From Pseudobacteroides sp035370245 (GTDB lineage: Bacteria; Bacillota; Clostridia; Acetivibrionales; DSM-2933): a DNA stretch of 64,000 nucleotides. The notes beneath the pieces were generated by a model. The model did not search any database and was not told the DNA's origin. It was given only the letters and a program-made list of their open reading frames with translations. Position 1 is the first letter of the stretch; every line of letters begins with the position of its first letter. Location: positions 1 through 64,000 of the forward strand of contig DAOOVO010000002.1 in the NCBI GenBank assembly GCA_035370245.1. Direction: 5' to 3'. Positions 45,390-53,991 of this stretch are shown here, piece by piece. The position numbers were made by a program, and so were the translations under genes.

Positions 45390-46643
45390 TTGTCCATATT
45401 TAACAGCTTTTTGTATCTATCAACTCAGATTATTCAAATTCTGATATTTATAGCAGGCTGCTATTACTTCGGTATATCAGTTTTCGGTTGGATAAAAAGG
45501 AAAGAGGATTCATGCAAAAATTATAGCCCTGTAAAGAAATTTGCATTGGTTATTGCTGCTCACAACGAAGAACTGGTTATTGCACATATCATAGACAGCT
45601 TGAAGCTGCAAAATTATCCAAAGGAGCTCTATGATATTTTTGTAGTCGCAGACAATTGCACGGACAATACGTCAAAAATTGCACAAGAGCATGGTGCAAT
45701 CGTATATAATCGTACAAACAATGAGCTAAAAGGAAAAGGCTTTGCCCTCGAATGGATGTTTGAAAAAATATTCGAAATGGAAACAAATTATGATGCCATC
45801 AGTATATTTGATGCTGATAATATTGTTTCCTCAAATTACCTGGCAGAAATGAACAAACAGCTATGCAAGGGACATAAAGTCGTTCAAGGCTACATAGACA
45901 GTAAAAATCCCTTCGATTCATGGATAACATGCTCTTATTCAATAGCTTTTTGGCTTTCCAACAGGATTTTTCAACTGCCAAGGTACTATTTGGGCTTAAG
46001 CTGCGGTCTTTGCGGTACCGGCTTTTGTGTTGAAACATCGGTTTTAAAAAAGATAGGCTGGGGTGCCACATGCCTTACCGAAGATCTTGAATTCACCATG
46101 AAGCTTGCTTTAAACGACATGAAGGTGGCCTGGGCACATAATGCCGTTGTTTATGATGAAAAGCCTCTAACTCTAAAGCAATCCTGGAACCAGAGAAAAA
46201 GATGGATGCAAGGCCACGCCGACTGTGCCTCAAGATTCTTAGGTGCTTTGTTTAAAAAAGCCATCAAGGAGCAAAACCTTGTGGCTTTCGACTGTGCATT
46301 ATACCTTTTTCAACCAATCAGGTTTATATTCATAGGTTTAATTACTGTCATGATGTGGATACAAATGCTTTATCCTACATCACCGTTTTTCAGTCTCAAA
46401 TACGTTTTCCCGGTCGAGGTCTGGAACATCTTTGTAATTCTCCAATTTTTTTACGGACCCCTTGTTATACTTTCTGAAAAAAAATTTAACGCCAGAATTA
46501 TACTGGGTTTCATATTATACCCATTTTATTGCCTGACATGGGTACCCATTACAATTGAAGGTTTTTTAAGTAAAGATAATAAGGAGTGGGACCACACTGT
46601 CCACACCAGAGAAATCACCATCAATGATCTGGAGGAAGCCTAA
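45390..46643 (+). CDS. membrane glycosyltransferase, family 2
   Basis: 417 residues. One N-terminal membrane helix (about 9-33) precedes the GT-A domain (about 45-290), with LVIAAHNEELVIAHIIDSL, the nucleotide-sugar Asp motifs VVADNCTDNT and IFDADN, the acceptor motif LTEDLEF and QRKRWMQGH (the QxxRW signature of processive GT2 enzymes). Three helices follow near the C-terminus. It resembles BcsA/NodC/IcaA-like enzymes that make and export beta-linked polysaccharides, but the sugar is unknown. It starts at TTG behind GGAGG. It is single and opposite in strand to its neighbours. Confidence 0.88.
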   Translation: MSIFNSFLYLSTQIIQILIFIAGCYYFGISVFGWIKRKEDSCKNYSPVKKFALVIAAHNEELVIAHIIDSLKLQNYPKELYDIFVVADNCTDNTSKIAQEHGAIVYNRTNNELKGKGFALEWMFEKIFEMETNYDAISIFDADNIVSSNYLAEMNKQLCKGHKVVQGYIDSKNPFDSWITCSYSIAFWLSNRIFQLPRYYLGLSCGLCGTGFCVETSVLKKIGWGATCLTEDLEFTMKLALNDMKVAWAHNAVVYDEKPLTLKQSWNQRKRWMQGHADCASRFLGALFKKAIKEQNLVAFDCALYLFQPIRFIFIGLITVMMWIQMLYPTSPFFSLKYVFPVEVWNIFVILQFFYGPLVILSEKKFNARIILGFILYPFYCLTWVPITIEGFLSKDNKEWDHTVHTREITINDLEEA

Positions 46644-46661
46644 AGTTTCTCTTTCCTCCAG
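46629..46661. terminator. hairpin spanning the end of the glycosyltransferase gene
   Basis: CTGGAGGAA and TTCCTCCAG form a perfect 9-bp stem that contains the stop codon of the glycosyltransferase gene in its loop. The downstream sequence is only moderately T-rich. It may also serve the convergent LRR gene. Confidence 0.55.
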
Positions 46662-46691
46662 ACATAGTAATATTTATATTTATAGTTTGAA

Positions 46692-48998
46692 TCAAAAAGC
46701 CTGCCTGTTTTCACCGTTCACTTTTATTCTATAGTATCTATTCCCGTCTTTGTAATTTTTGTAATAAATATAATCTCCCAATATCTCAATATCGTTACTA
46801 TCTTCCACAAAATCGTCGCTTATTTTGATTTTTTCCGTTCCGTCAATTTTTACTTTATAAATGCTGTTTAAGTCACTTTTATTTACAAAGTATATCCATC
46901 CATCCAATATATGCTCGTTATGAGCGTACCAAAAATCCACATTTGTATTATTGTTGGAGACTATAAATCCTGCAGGCTCATCGCTTATAATATCCACACT
47001 GTTTAAATTATTCAGATCTGTTTTCTTTAGCCTTGCACCCCTGTCAAAATTAAAAACTTTATATAAAAGATCATTTCCTTCAATAAATATCCATGATACA
47101 GCATCATCATGGTTTAACTGGATCTTTCCCTCGCCTTCCGATCCGACCTTATGGATTTTATAATCGGAAATATAATATATGCTGTTATTGTCGGTGTCAA
47201 TCTCATAAACTCCTGTATTGCTGAGCTTTGTCTTTGATGTTCCGTCTGTTTTTACTTTATACAGAGTGTTATTATCATCCATATTTATATAATATATGTA
47301 ATCTCCCATCATGACTATCTGGTAAGCCTTATCCCGTGCAATTTTAAAAATATTGCTGCCATCATGGTTTTTACTCTCTATACCTCCATTAGGACTGATA
47401 TAGTAATACTTATCTTCCGTTATAACAGTATTCTTTCTTTCTCTGGCCGAAAGATCAAAAAACTTACTATCTTCGGTACACTGGGGGTAAGCATCTCTAT
47501 CCCAACTGTGGTCCACTCCCATTTGTTTATCCGATATATTAAAAAACTGGTGGCTAATCAAATCTTCATAATCAGATACCGGATCGTCAGCAGTGACATC
47601 AACATGATAATAAGCATTGTTTATCCTGACAATGTTCCATGCGTGCTTCCAGTTTCCTACATCAGGATTCACCGAAGCCAATGTACCGTTTAATGATTCA
47701 AAATCCCCGACAACCATAATGCATTCAATTCCAACTGCATTGAGCAAGATCTGAAAGCTTCTGGCATAACCGTCACAAACTGCAACTCCTTTGATTAATG
47801 CACCATAAGGATGATGCGACTCATCGGGCAATGTGTCTTTTACAAAATTTTCCTGGTCATATCTTATATTTGCCACCAAATAGTCGTGGAATGCCAATTC
47901 CTTTTCATATTCGGTCATTTCCGGTTTAATCACAGTATTGACTATCTCATTGACCTTTCTTGATAATTGATCATACTTTTCAAAAATTTTATTAAGATCG
48001 TCCCCGTCGGAATCAATCAAATACAATTTTTTAATGGAACTCATGCTCTTTAAAACACTTATATCTGTTATGGGATTGCTCATGAGATTGAGCACCTCTA
48101 ACTTTTTTAGATTCTTGATAGGTGAAATGTCAAAAATCTCATTTTGTCTCAGTTCGAGTCTTTCCAAATCGGTTAATCCGCTTAAAGGAGATATATCTTT
48201 AATCTGATTTCCCTGCAGCATCAATACCTTTAGACTTGTTAATCCCTTTAAATCATTGATATCCGATATAAGATTATACGGAATATAAAGATAATATAAA
48301 TTTTTAAGTTCCGAAAGCTTTTTAATATCACTGATCTTGTTATATGCCAGATTAAGTTCCATCACAGAAGATAAATACTCTATCCCTTCAATGCTCTTAA
48401 TATCCTTTTCTGAGGCATCAAGATTGGTAATTTTCTTCACATCAATGTTTAATATATCTCCTACAGGCTTATTAATTTTTGATCTTATAACCGCTTCAAG
48501 ATTGCTGTCCGGAAAATTTATCACTTTAGGGGTGGTAACTATGACCAATTTATTTTTGCTGTCCCACTCTACATCAGTACCGAGACTCTCTGCCACAAAC
48601 CTTGCAGGAACTAAAGTCCTGCCGTTTATTATCATAGCCGGGGCATCAATTGATGTTACCTTGCCGTTTATAAAAGCATTCTTCTTGTTTATAGTCAGCT
48701 CAACAGTTATTCCATCTTTAATTCCCGTAACGGTTTGTGTTTTGGCATTCCACTTAACCTCAGCTCCTAAAGACTCGAATATGGCTCTTAAAGGTACAAG
48801 TGTCCTTCCTGAAACAATAGAAGGTGCCACATCAAGTTTCAGTTCCTCGCCATCCACAACAACTTTTATTACATTTGCATTTTTTAAAGAATTATCAGCA
48901 AGAGCATATGTATTGATAATAAAGAATGAACAAAAAAGAGAAACAATAATTGATACTAGTGATAAGCCGAGCTTAAATTTTCCAAATCTATTGGGCAT
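46692..48998 (-). CDS. secreted copper-amine-oxidase-N/LRR/transglutaminase/DUF5050 protein
   Basis: 768 residues, exported. A signal peptide (about 1-34) is followed by a copper amine oxidase N-terminal-like domain in two copies (SGRTLVPLRAIFESLGAEVKW and NGRTLVPARFVAESLGTDVEW, about 45-150), which in Firmicutes is a cell-wall module. Leucine-rich repeats run about 185-345 (LKNLYYLYIPYNLISDINDL). A transglutaminase-like domain runs about 365-500 (GVAVCDGYARSFQILLNAVG with the catalytic Cys, then NWKHAWNIVRINNAYYHVDVT with His and Asp). The C-terminal DUF5050-like beta-propeller runs about 530-768. It is probably a surface enzyme or adhesin. Confidence 0.85.
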   Translation of the reverse strand: MPNRFGKFKLGLSLVSIIVSLFCSFFIINTYALADNSLKNANVIKVVVDGEELKLDVAPSIVSGRTLVPLRAIFESLGAEVKWNAKTQTVTGIKDGITVELTINKKNAFINGKVTSIDAPAMIINGRTLVPARFVAESLGTDVEWDSKNKLVIVTTPKVINFPDSNLEAVIRSKINKPVGDILNIDVKKITNLDASEKDIKSIEGIEYLSSVMELNLAYNKISDIKKLSELKNLYYLYIPYNLISDINDLKGLTSLKVLMLQGNQIKDISPLSGLTDLERLELRQNEIFDISPIKNLKKLEVLNLMSNPITDISVLKSMSSIKKLYLIDSDGDDLNKIFEKYDQLSRKVNEIVNTVIKPEMTEYEKELAFHDYLVANIRYDQENFVKDTLPDESHHPYGALIKGVAVCDGYARSFQILLNAVGIECIMVVGDFESLNGTLASVNPDVGNWKHAWNIVRINNAYYHVDVTADDPVSDYEDLISHQFFNISDKQMGVDHSWDRDAYPQCTEDSKFFDLSARERKNTVITEDKYYYISPNGGIESKNHDGSNIFKIARDKAYQIVMMGDYIYYINMDDNNTLYKVKTDGTSKTKLSNTGVYEIDTDNNSIYYISDYKIHKVGSEGEGKIQLNHDDAVSWIFIEGNDLLYKVFNFDRGARLKKTDLNNLNSVDIISDEPAGFIVSNNNTNVDFWYAHNEHILDGWIYFVNKSDLNSIYKVKIDGTEKIKISDDFVEDSNDIEILGDYIYYKNYKDGNRYYRIKVNGENRQAF

Positions 48999-49072
48999 AG
49001 CATTTTCTCTCCTTATGTCTACAAATTAATCATTCCTATTCAGTTTATCATCTTTTAAATATTCCTACAATA

Positions 49073-49128
49073 ATAAAGAAGAAGCCCCATAATCAGTGCT
49101 AAAACTTGAATTGAAGCTTCCTCTTATT
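49073..49128 (-). terminator. clpC operon terminator candidate
   Basis: AATAAAGAAGAAGC and GCTTCCTCTTATTT pair imperfectly with a loop of about 28 nt, beginning 18 nt past the clpC stop. T-rich DNA follows on the minus strand. Confidence 0.5.
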
Positions 49129-49145
49129 TATTTACCAATGATTAC

Positions 49146-51602
49146 TTATAGTATTGAGCTTTTCTCCGTTACCTTTTTTGTAAAGGTAAGATTTTCCCCA
49201 TCGAAGTCAACCACAACACTATCTCCCGATTTAATCTTTCCTTCTAAAATTTCCTCCGCCAGCTTATCCTCAACATCGCTTTGAATCGCTCTTCTTAACG
49301 GTCTTGCACCATAAATCATGTCATAGCCTTTGTTGGCAAGATGATCTACCGCTTTATCGGATACTTCAAGCTTGATATCGTTAGATTGTATCCTTTTTGT
49401 AAGGCTATCCAGCATGAGCCTTACTATTTGCTTGATATGTGTCTCTTCTAAAGGATGGAATACAATTATCTCATCAACCCTGTTAAGGAACTCAGGTTTA
49501 AATGTATTCTTCAATTCACCCATAACATTGTTCTTCATGTCCTGATAGCTCTTGGACTTTTCTTCATTAGGCGATGCAAAGCCAAGTCTTTTCGGTTCGG
49601 TGATCATTCTCGCACCAACATTGGATGTCATTATTATTACAGTATTTCTAAAATCCACTGTTCTTCCCTGTGAGTCTGTCAGACGTCCATCTTCCAATAT
49701 CTGGAGCAATATATTGAACACATCCGGATGTGCCTTCTCCACTTCATCAAACAAAACTACCGAATAAGGCTTTCTTCTCACTTTTTCAGTAAGCTGCCCA
49801 CCTTCATCGTAACCTACATATCCCGGAGGTGAACCTACCAGCCTTGATACGCTATGTTTTTCCATGTACTCAGACATGTCGATTCTAACAATAGAGTTTT
49901 CTTCTCCAAACAAGGCTTCGGCCAATGCTTTACATAATTCTGTCTTACCAACCCCTGTAGGTCCAAGGAAAATAAATGATCCAACAGGTCTCTTAGGATC
50001 CTTAAGTCCTACTCTTCCTCTTCTAATAGCCTTAGATACTGCCTTAACAGCTTCCTCCTGTCCGATAACCCTCTGATGCAGTACATCTTCCATCTTCATA
50101 AGTCTTTCAGTCTCTTCTTCCGCAAGCTTCTTGACAGGTATACCGGTCCAACTGGCAACCACTTCAGCTATATGTTCTTCAGTAACAGTATCGGTCTTAA
50201 CCTGACTCTTCTGATACCATTCGTTCTTAGCCTTTTCCAGCTCACTCTTTAGCTTTTGCTCTTCATCCCTTATTCTGGCTGCCTTCTCAAATTCCTGTGA
50301 TCTTATGGAATCTTCCTTTTCTTTCCTAAGCTTCTCAAATTGCTCCTCCAGCTTTTTAAGATCGGGAGGTGCTGTGAATGATTTAAGCCTTACCTTTGAA
50401 CCGGCTTCATCAATCAAATCTATGGCTTTATCCGGAAGGAACCTGTCTGTTATATATCTGTCGGAAAACTTGACAGCGGCAACAATTGCTTCGTCAGTTA
50501 TTTTTACCCTATGATGTGCTTCGTATTTATCACGAACCCCTTTTAATATTCCTATAGCCTCTTCAACCGTAGGCTCTCCTACTGTTATAGGCTGGAATCT
50601 TCTTTCAAGGGCAGCATCCTTTTCAACATGTTTTCTGTATTCATCAAGAGTAGTTGCACCAATAACCTGTATTTCTCCTCTTGCAAGGGAAGGCTTCAAA
50701 ATATTGGATGCATCTATGGCACCTTCTGCTGCACCGGCACCTATAATAGTATGCATTTCATCTATGAATAAAATAACGTTTCCTGCTTTCCTTATTTCTT
50801 CAAGGGCCTTTTTAAGACGCTCCTCAAATTCTCCCCTGTACTTTGCACCGGCAACCATTGACGACAAGTCCAAAGTTACAACCCTTTTATCCTTAAGAAT
50901 TTCAGGTATATTACCTTCAACTATCTTTTGTGCCAGGCCTTCTGCAATAGCAGTTTTTCCCACTCCCGGCTCACCGATAAGGCAAGGATTGTTCTTCGTT
51001 CTTCTGCTGAGGATCTGTATAACCCTTTCAATCTCGTTATCACGACCTATTACAGGGTCAAATTTACCTTCTCTTGCCATTTCTGTCAAATCTCTACCAA
51101 ATTGATTAAGTGTAGGAGTGTTTGAATTGGCACTATGGCTCTTAGGCTCTCCGGCAGCACTCGGTGCTTCTTCTGTGAGCATCTTGCTTATCTCACTGAT
51201 AAGTTTCTGAGGATCAACCCCTAAATCTATAAGTATTCTAACAGCTACACTTTCGCCCTCTTTCATAATACCAAGAATCAAATGTTCCGTTCCTATATAA
51301 TTCTGACCCATTCTTCTTGCTTCCTTAAAGCTTAGCTCAAGAACTCTTTTGGTCCTTGGTGTAAATCCTAAAGGCTGTTCTCCTGTTTGCTCTCCTTTAC
51401 CTATGAGTTCTTCAATTTCTCTAATAACTTTTTCTTCAGTTACTCCTTGACTTTGGAGAACTCTCGCAGCAATTCCTGTTCCTTCTCTTACAAGACCAAG
51501 CAAAAGATGTTCTGTTCCAACATAATTATGACCAAGCTGCATAGCACTTTCCTGAGAATGGGTTATAGCTTTTTCTGCCTTTTCTGTAAATCTACCGTAC
51601 AT
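49146..51602 (-). CDS. clpC: ATP-dependent Clp protease ATPase subunit ClpC
   Basis: 818 residues. Two N-terminal Clp repeats read TEKAEKAITHSQESAMQLGH and TPRTKRVLELSFKEARRMGQ. The first AAA+ module has GEPGVGKTAIAEG. The middle domain carries a UVR-like coiled coil (FEKAARIRDEEQKLKSELEK). The second AAA+ module has GPTGVGKTELCKALAEALFG. A ClpP-loop-bearing C-terminal region follows. ClpC unfolds substrates for ClpP; McsB marks them with phospho-arginine. The gene starts 5 nt after mcsB and is the last of the ctsR operon. Confidence 0.95.
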   Translation of the reverse strand: MYGRFTEKAEKAITHSQESAMQLGHNYVGTEHLLLGLVREGTGIAARVLQSQGVTEEKVIREIEELIGKGEQTGEQPLGFTPRTKRVLELSFKEARRMGQNYIGTEHLILGIMKEGESVAVRILIDLGVDPQKLISEISKMLTEEAPSAAGEPKSHSANSNTPTLNQFGRDLTEMAREGKFDPVIGRDNEIERVIQILSRRTKNNPCLIGEPGVGKTAIAEGLAQKIVEGNIPEILKDKRVVTLDLSSMVAGAKYRGEFEERLKKALEEIRKAGNVILFIDEMHTIIGAGAAEGAIDASNILKPSLARGEIQVIGATTLDEYRKHVEKDAALERRFQPITVGEPTVEEAIGILKGVRDKYEAHHRVKITDEAIVAAVKFSDRYITDRFLPDKAIDLIDEAGSKVRLKSFTAPPDLKKLEEQFEKLRKEKEDSIRSQEFEKAARIRDEEQKLKSELEKAKNEWYQKSQVKTDTVTEEHIAEVVASWTGIPVKKLAEEETERLMKMEDVLHQRVIGQEEAVKAVSKAIRRGRVGLKDPKRPVGSFIFLGPTGVGKTELCKALAEALFGEENSIVRIDMSEYMEKHSVSRLVGSPPGYVGYDEGGQLTEKVRRKPYSVVLFDEVEKAHPDVFNILLQILEDGRLTDSQGRTVDFRNTVIIMTSNVGARMITEPKRLGFASPNEEKSKSYQDMKNNVMGELKNTFKPEFLNRVDEIIVFHPLEETHIKQIVRLMLDSLTKRIQSNDIKLEVSDKAVDHLANKGYDMIYGARPLRRAIQSDVEDKLAEEILEGKIKSGDSVVVDFDGENLTFTKKVTEKSSIL

Positions 51603-51607
51603 TCAAA

Positions 51608-52645
51608 TCACTCCTTTGTCTTGTTTAATTTTTTGCGGATTATTTCAGCTCTTCCAACATCTCTTTCCAATTGCCCCGTAGAGTTCGGCAAAAGCACTTG
51701 CAAACTTCCGGGCTTTATAACATCTGTCAGCTCATTTATCGTCTTAATATCTATATCCTTTATAATTCCCATATCTATTCCAAGTCTAACATCGGATAAC
51801 AACTTATAGCTTTCTTCCGATGTTAAAACACGAGCATTCTTTATTATACCAAGAGATCTGAATATTTTATCCTCAAACATGAATGTGTTCTGCTTATAAA
51901 GGTCATCCCTCAATGCTCTTTCCTGATTGATAATTTGCCTTGTTATATTTTTAATGTTATAAACAATTTCTTCTTCCGACTGACCTAATGTAACCTGATT
52001 TGAAACCTGGAACATATTTCCCAATGCCTCTGTGTTCTCACCATACAAACCTCTCACTGTTACACCAATCTTGCCGCATGCTTCCAATATGCCTTTCAAG
52101 TATCCCGACATTGTAATTGCCGGCAAATGCATCATTACAGATACTCTTATTCCAGTTCCTACATTGGTTGGACAGCTTGTGAGATATCCTATATTCTCAT
52201 TATAAGCATACTCAACCTTTTCACTGATCATATCATCGGTTTTATTGCACAAATCAAAAGCTTCATCAAGCTGCATGCCCGGAAACATGGCCTGTATCCT
52301 TAAATGATCCTCTTCATTTATCATAATACTGACCTTTTCATCCTTGCTTATTATTGCAGCACTAAATCTTCTATTATCCGTAAGCTCTTTACTGATCAAA
52401 TGCTTTTCCACCAAAACCAATTTCTCAATATTGCTTAATTTTTGAAGATCAAAAAACAGGAAATCTTTTGATGAATTATTATCTTTATTGAATATTATTT
52501 CTTTGATCTTATTTATAACAAAAATGCTTTGATCATAATCCATTCTGACCGGAAAAGGATATTCATTAATATTTCTGGCCATCCTCACTCTGCTTGTCAT
52601 TACAATATCCGACTCGGGTATTTTTTTAGCTTCATTTCCGAACAT
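51608..52645 (-). CDS. mcsB: protein-arginine kinase McsB
   Basis: About 345 residues with the ATP:guanido phosphotransferase fold. The N-terminal signature is VMTSRVRMARNINEYPFP. The active-site segment with the guanido-kinase Cys is YLTSCPTNVGTGIRVSVMMH, and RGLYGENTEALGNMFQVSNQ follows. McsB phosphorylates arginines on CtsR and damaged proteins, targeting them to ClpCP. Start taken at the ATG of MFGNEAKK, 3-5 nt after GGGAGGGGAG; the longer frame begins within that site. An unusual 154-nt gap with a palindromic repeat separates it from mcsA. Confidence 0.93.
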   Translation of the reverse strand: MFGNEAKKIPESDIVMTSRVRMARNINEYPFPVRMDYDQSIFVINKIKEIIFNKDNNSSKDFLFFDLQKLSNIEKLVLVEKHLISKELTDNRRFSAAIISKDEKVSIMINEEDHLRIQAMFPGMQLDEAFDLCNKTDDMISEKVEYAYNENIGYLTSCPTNVGTGIRVSVMMHLPAITMSGYLKGILEACGKIGVTVRGLYGENTEALGNMFQVSNQVTLGQSEEEIVYNIKNITRQIINQERALRDDLYKQNTFMFEDKIFRSLGIIKNARVLTSEESYKLLSDVRLGIDMGIIKDIDIKTINELTDVIKPGSLQVLLPNSTGQLERDVGRAEIIRKKLNKTKE

Positions 52646-52698
52646 AAACTCCCCTCCCATTTCAGTATAATTTGTCTATATCATCCATATTAAATTCA

Positions 52699-52755
52699 AT
52701 TAATATTTTACATTTATCTCTGCTAAATGTAAGATTAATAACATATTTTATATAA
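52699..52755. repeat. palindromic intergenic repeat, copy 3 (between mcsA and mcsB)
   Basis: AATTAATATTTTACATTTATC and the complementary TAAATGTAAGATTAAT surround TCTGC. The core matches the repeats at 23.4 and 30.0 kb in reverse orientation of the stem, followed by the same AACATATTTTATAT-type tail. Its position inside the ctsR operon means it is transcribed as an RNA hairpin between two cistrons. Confidence 0.7.
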
Positions 52756-52799
52756 GTACCTCAATATATCGGCATTATCGTTTGCAATCTAAAGTACAA

Positions 52800-53291
52800 T
52801 TATTCCAGACTTTTAATCTTATCCCTAATTTCAGCAGCCTTTTCATACTCCTCTTTTTCTATAGCCTGCTGCAATTGTGCCTTTAGTCTTTCAATTTCCT
52901 TTGATATGCTATGGGTCTCAGCCATCAGCTTAGGTGACTTACCATGATGTTCAATGCTTCCATGAAGCCTTCTAAGCAAAGGTTTTATGCCGTCTCCATA
53001 CATTTCATAACACTTTGAACATCCAAATTTCCCAACTTTCTGAAACTCATCGTAACTCATGCCGCATTTATCACAAACCATCTTTACATGTCCAGGATTG
53101 TAATAAGGTGAACCGCCTCCCATACCGAATAAACCCTTTAGAAAATCATTTACATCTATTGTCGAACCAAAGCTTAGATGTCCCTTTTCCTTTGCACACT
53201 GCTTACAGAGATGCATTTCCACTTTTTTATTGTTGACAACCTGGGTAAAGTGTACACTAGCAATTCTCTCTTTACATTTTTCACACATCAT
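52800..53291 (-). CDS. mcsA: McsA, activator of McsB
   Basis: About 163 residues. Zinc-binding CxxC pairs are present: MCEKCKERI, LCKQCAKEK, VCDKCGMSY and GCSKCYEMYG. A C-terminal UVR motif reads QLQQAIEKEEYEKAAEIRDK. McsA binds and activates the arginine kinase McsB and senses metal or thiol stress through its Cys clusters. I chose the ATG of MMCEKC, which follows AAGGTGG at 7-9 nt; the longer frame would start at GTG within that site. It lies 27 nt after ctsR. Confidence 0.93.
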   Translation of the reverse strand: MMCEKCKERIASVHFTQVVNNKKVEMHLCKQCAKEKGHLSFGSTIDVNDFLKGLFGMGGGSPYYNPGHVKMVCDKCGMSYDEFQKVGKFGCSKCYEMYGDGIKPLLRRLHGSIEHHGKSPKLMAETHSISKEIERLKAQLQQAIEKEEYEKAAEIRDKIKSLE

Positions 53292-53318
53292 AATTAACAC
53301 CACCTTAATATAGTATAA

Positions 53319-53795
53319 TTATTCCTTATTTCCCGATGCTGTAATAAGACTCATTAACATATTTTTCAAAATCACTGCACGTAAATAATCTCTATCCTTA
53401 GGATTTACACTGCTTAAAGTCTTGTCGCTTATTGCTGCTTTTATAATCAGGCCCTCTTTTTCAGTAACCATTTCATATCCTACAAAATTGTTTATAAATA
53501 TTTCCGCATTTTGCTGTGATATACTATTTCCCATTGATGATATTATATGCATGAGATATGCACTCTGATTAGTCATATTGATTCGCCTAATTCGAATATG
53601 ACCTCCACCGCCTCTGCGGCTTTCAACATAATATCCTCTTTCCGTTGTAAACCTGGTATCAATAACATAGTTTATTTGAGACGGCACACAATTAAATTGA
53701 TTCGCAAGTTCATTTCTCTGTATCTCAATAACACCATTCATTTCGATCATTAATTGTTTTAAAAACTCCTCAATTAAATCACTCATTCTCGCCAT
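53319..53795 (-). CDS. ctsR: class III heat-shock repressor CtsR
   Basis: About 158 residues. The N-terminal winged helix (LANQFNCVPSQINYVIDTRF) with the Gly-rich wing YVESRRGGGGHIRIRRI is diagnostic; the wing tetraglycine is the thermosensor in Bacillus. The C-terminal half is the dimer domain that McsB phosphorylates. I chose the ATG of MARMSDLIEE, behind AGGTGAT. It is the first gene of ctsR-mcsA-mcsB-clpC and sits directly downstream of a consensus CtsR operator and promoter. Confidence 0.95.
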   Translation of the reverse strand: MARMSDLIEEFLKQLMIEMNGVIEIQRNELANQFNCVPSQINYVIDTRFTTERGYYVESRRGGGGHIRIRRINMTNQSAYLMHIISSMGNSISQQNAEIFINNFVGYEMVTEKEGLIIKAAISDKTLSSVNPKDRDYLRAVILKNMLMSLITASGNKE

Positions 53796-53812
53796 CCAAA
53801 TCACCTCATTGA

Positions 53813-53829
53813 TTTTGACTATCTTTGAC
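53813..53829 (-). promoter_or_regulatory. CtsR operator (tandem heptamer)
   Basis: Read on the minus strand, AGTCAAA-GAT-AGTCAAA fits the CtsR box RGTCAAA-NAN-RGTCAAA at every defined position. It starts 7 nt downstream of the -10 box, so it covers the transcription start and would block initiation when CtsR is bound. Confidence 0.93.
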
Positions 53830-53835
53830 TATTAA

Positions 53836-53864
53836 TATTATATCCAATCTTTATGGTAAATTCA
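53836..53864 (-). promoter_or_regulatory. vegetative promoter of the ctsR operon
   Basis: On the minus strand TTGAAT, a 17-nt spacer and a perfect TATAAT. The spacing and the adjacent CtsR box make this the operon promoter with high likelihood. Confidence 0.85.
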
Positions 53865-53925
53865 AGTTATTAGACGAAAAATTTTTGAGACAAGAGGTTG
53901 GGAGTTAGAGGTTGGAAATCGAAAA

Positions 53926-53959
53926 AAAGGATTCAGATCTCTCGGTTCCTGAATCCTTT
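53926..53959 (-). terminator. terminator of the EF-G-like gene
   Basis: AAAGGATTCAG and CTGAATCCTTT form a perfect 11-bp stem with a 12-nt loop, followed on the minus strand by a T-run. It lies 33 nt past the stop of the EF-G-like gene. Confidence 0.85.
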
Positions 53960-53991
53960 CTTATTATCATATATTTTATTCAAACTGTATT

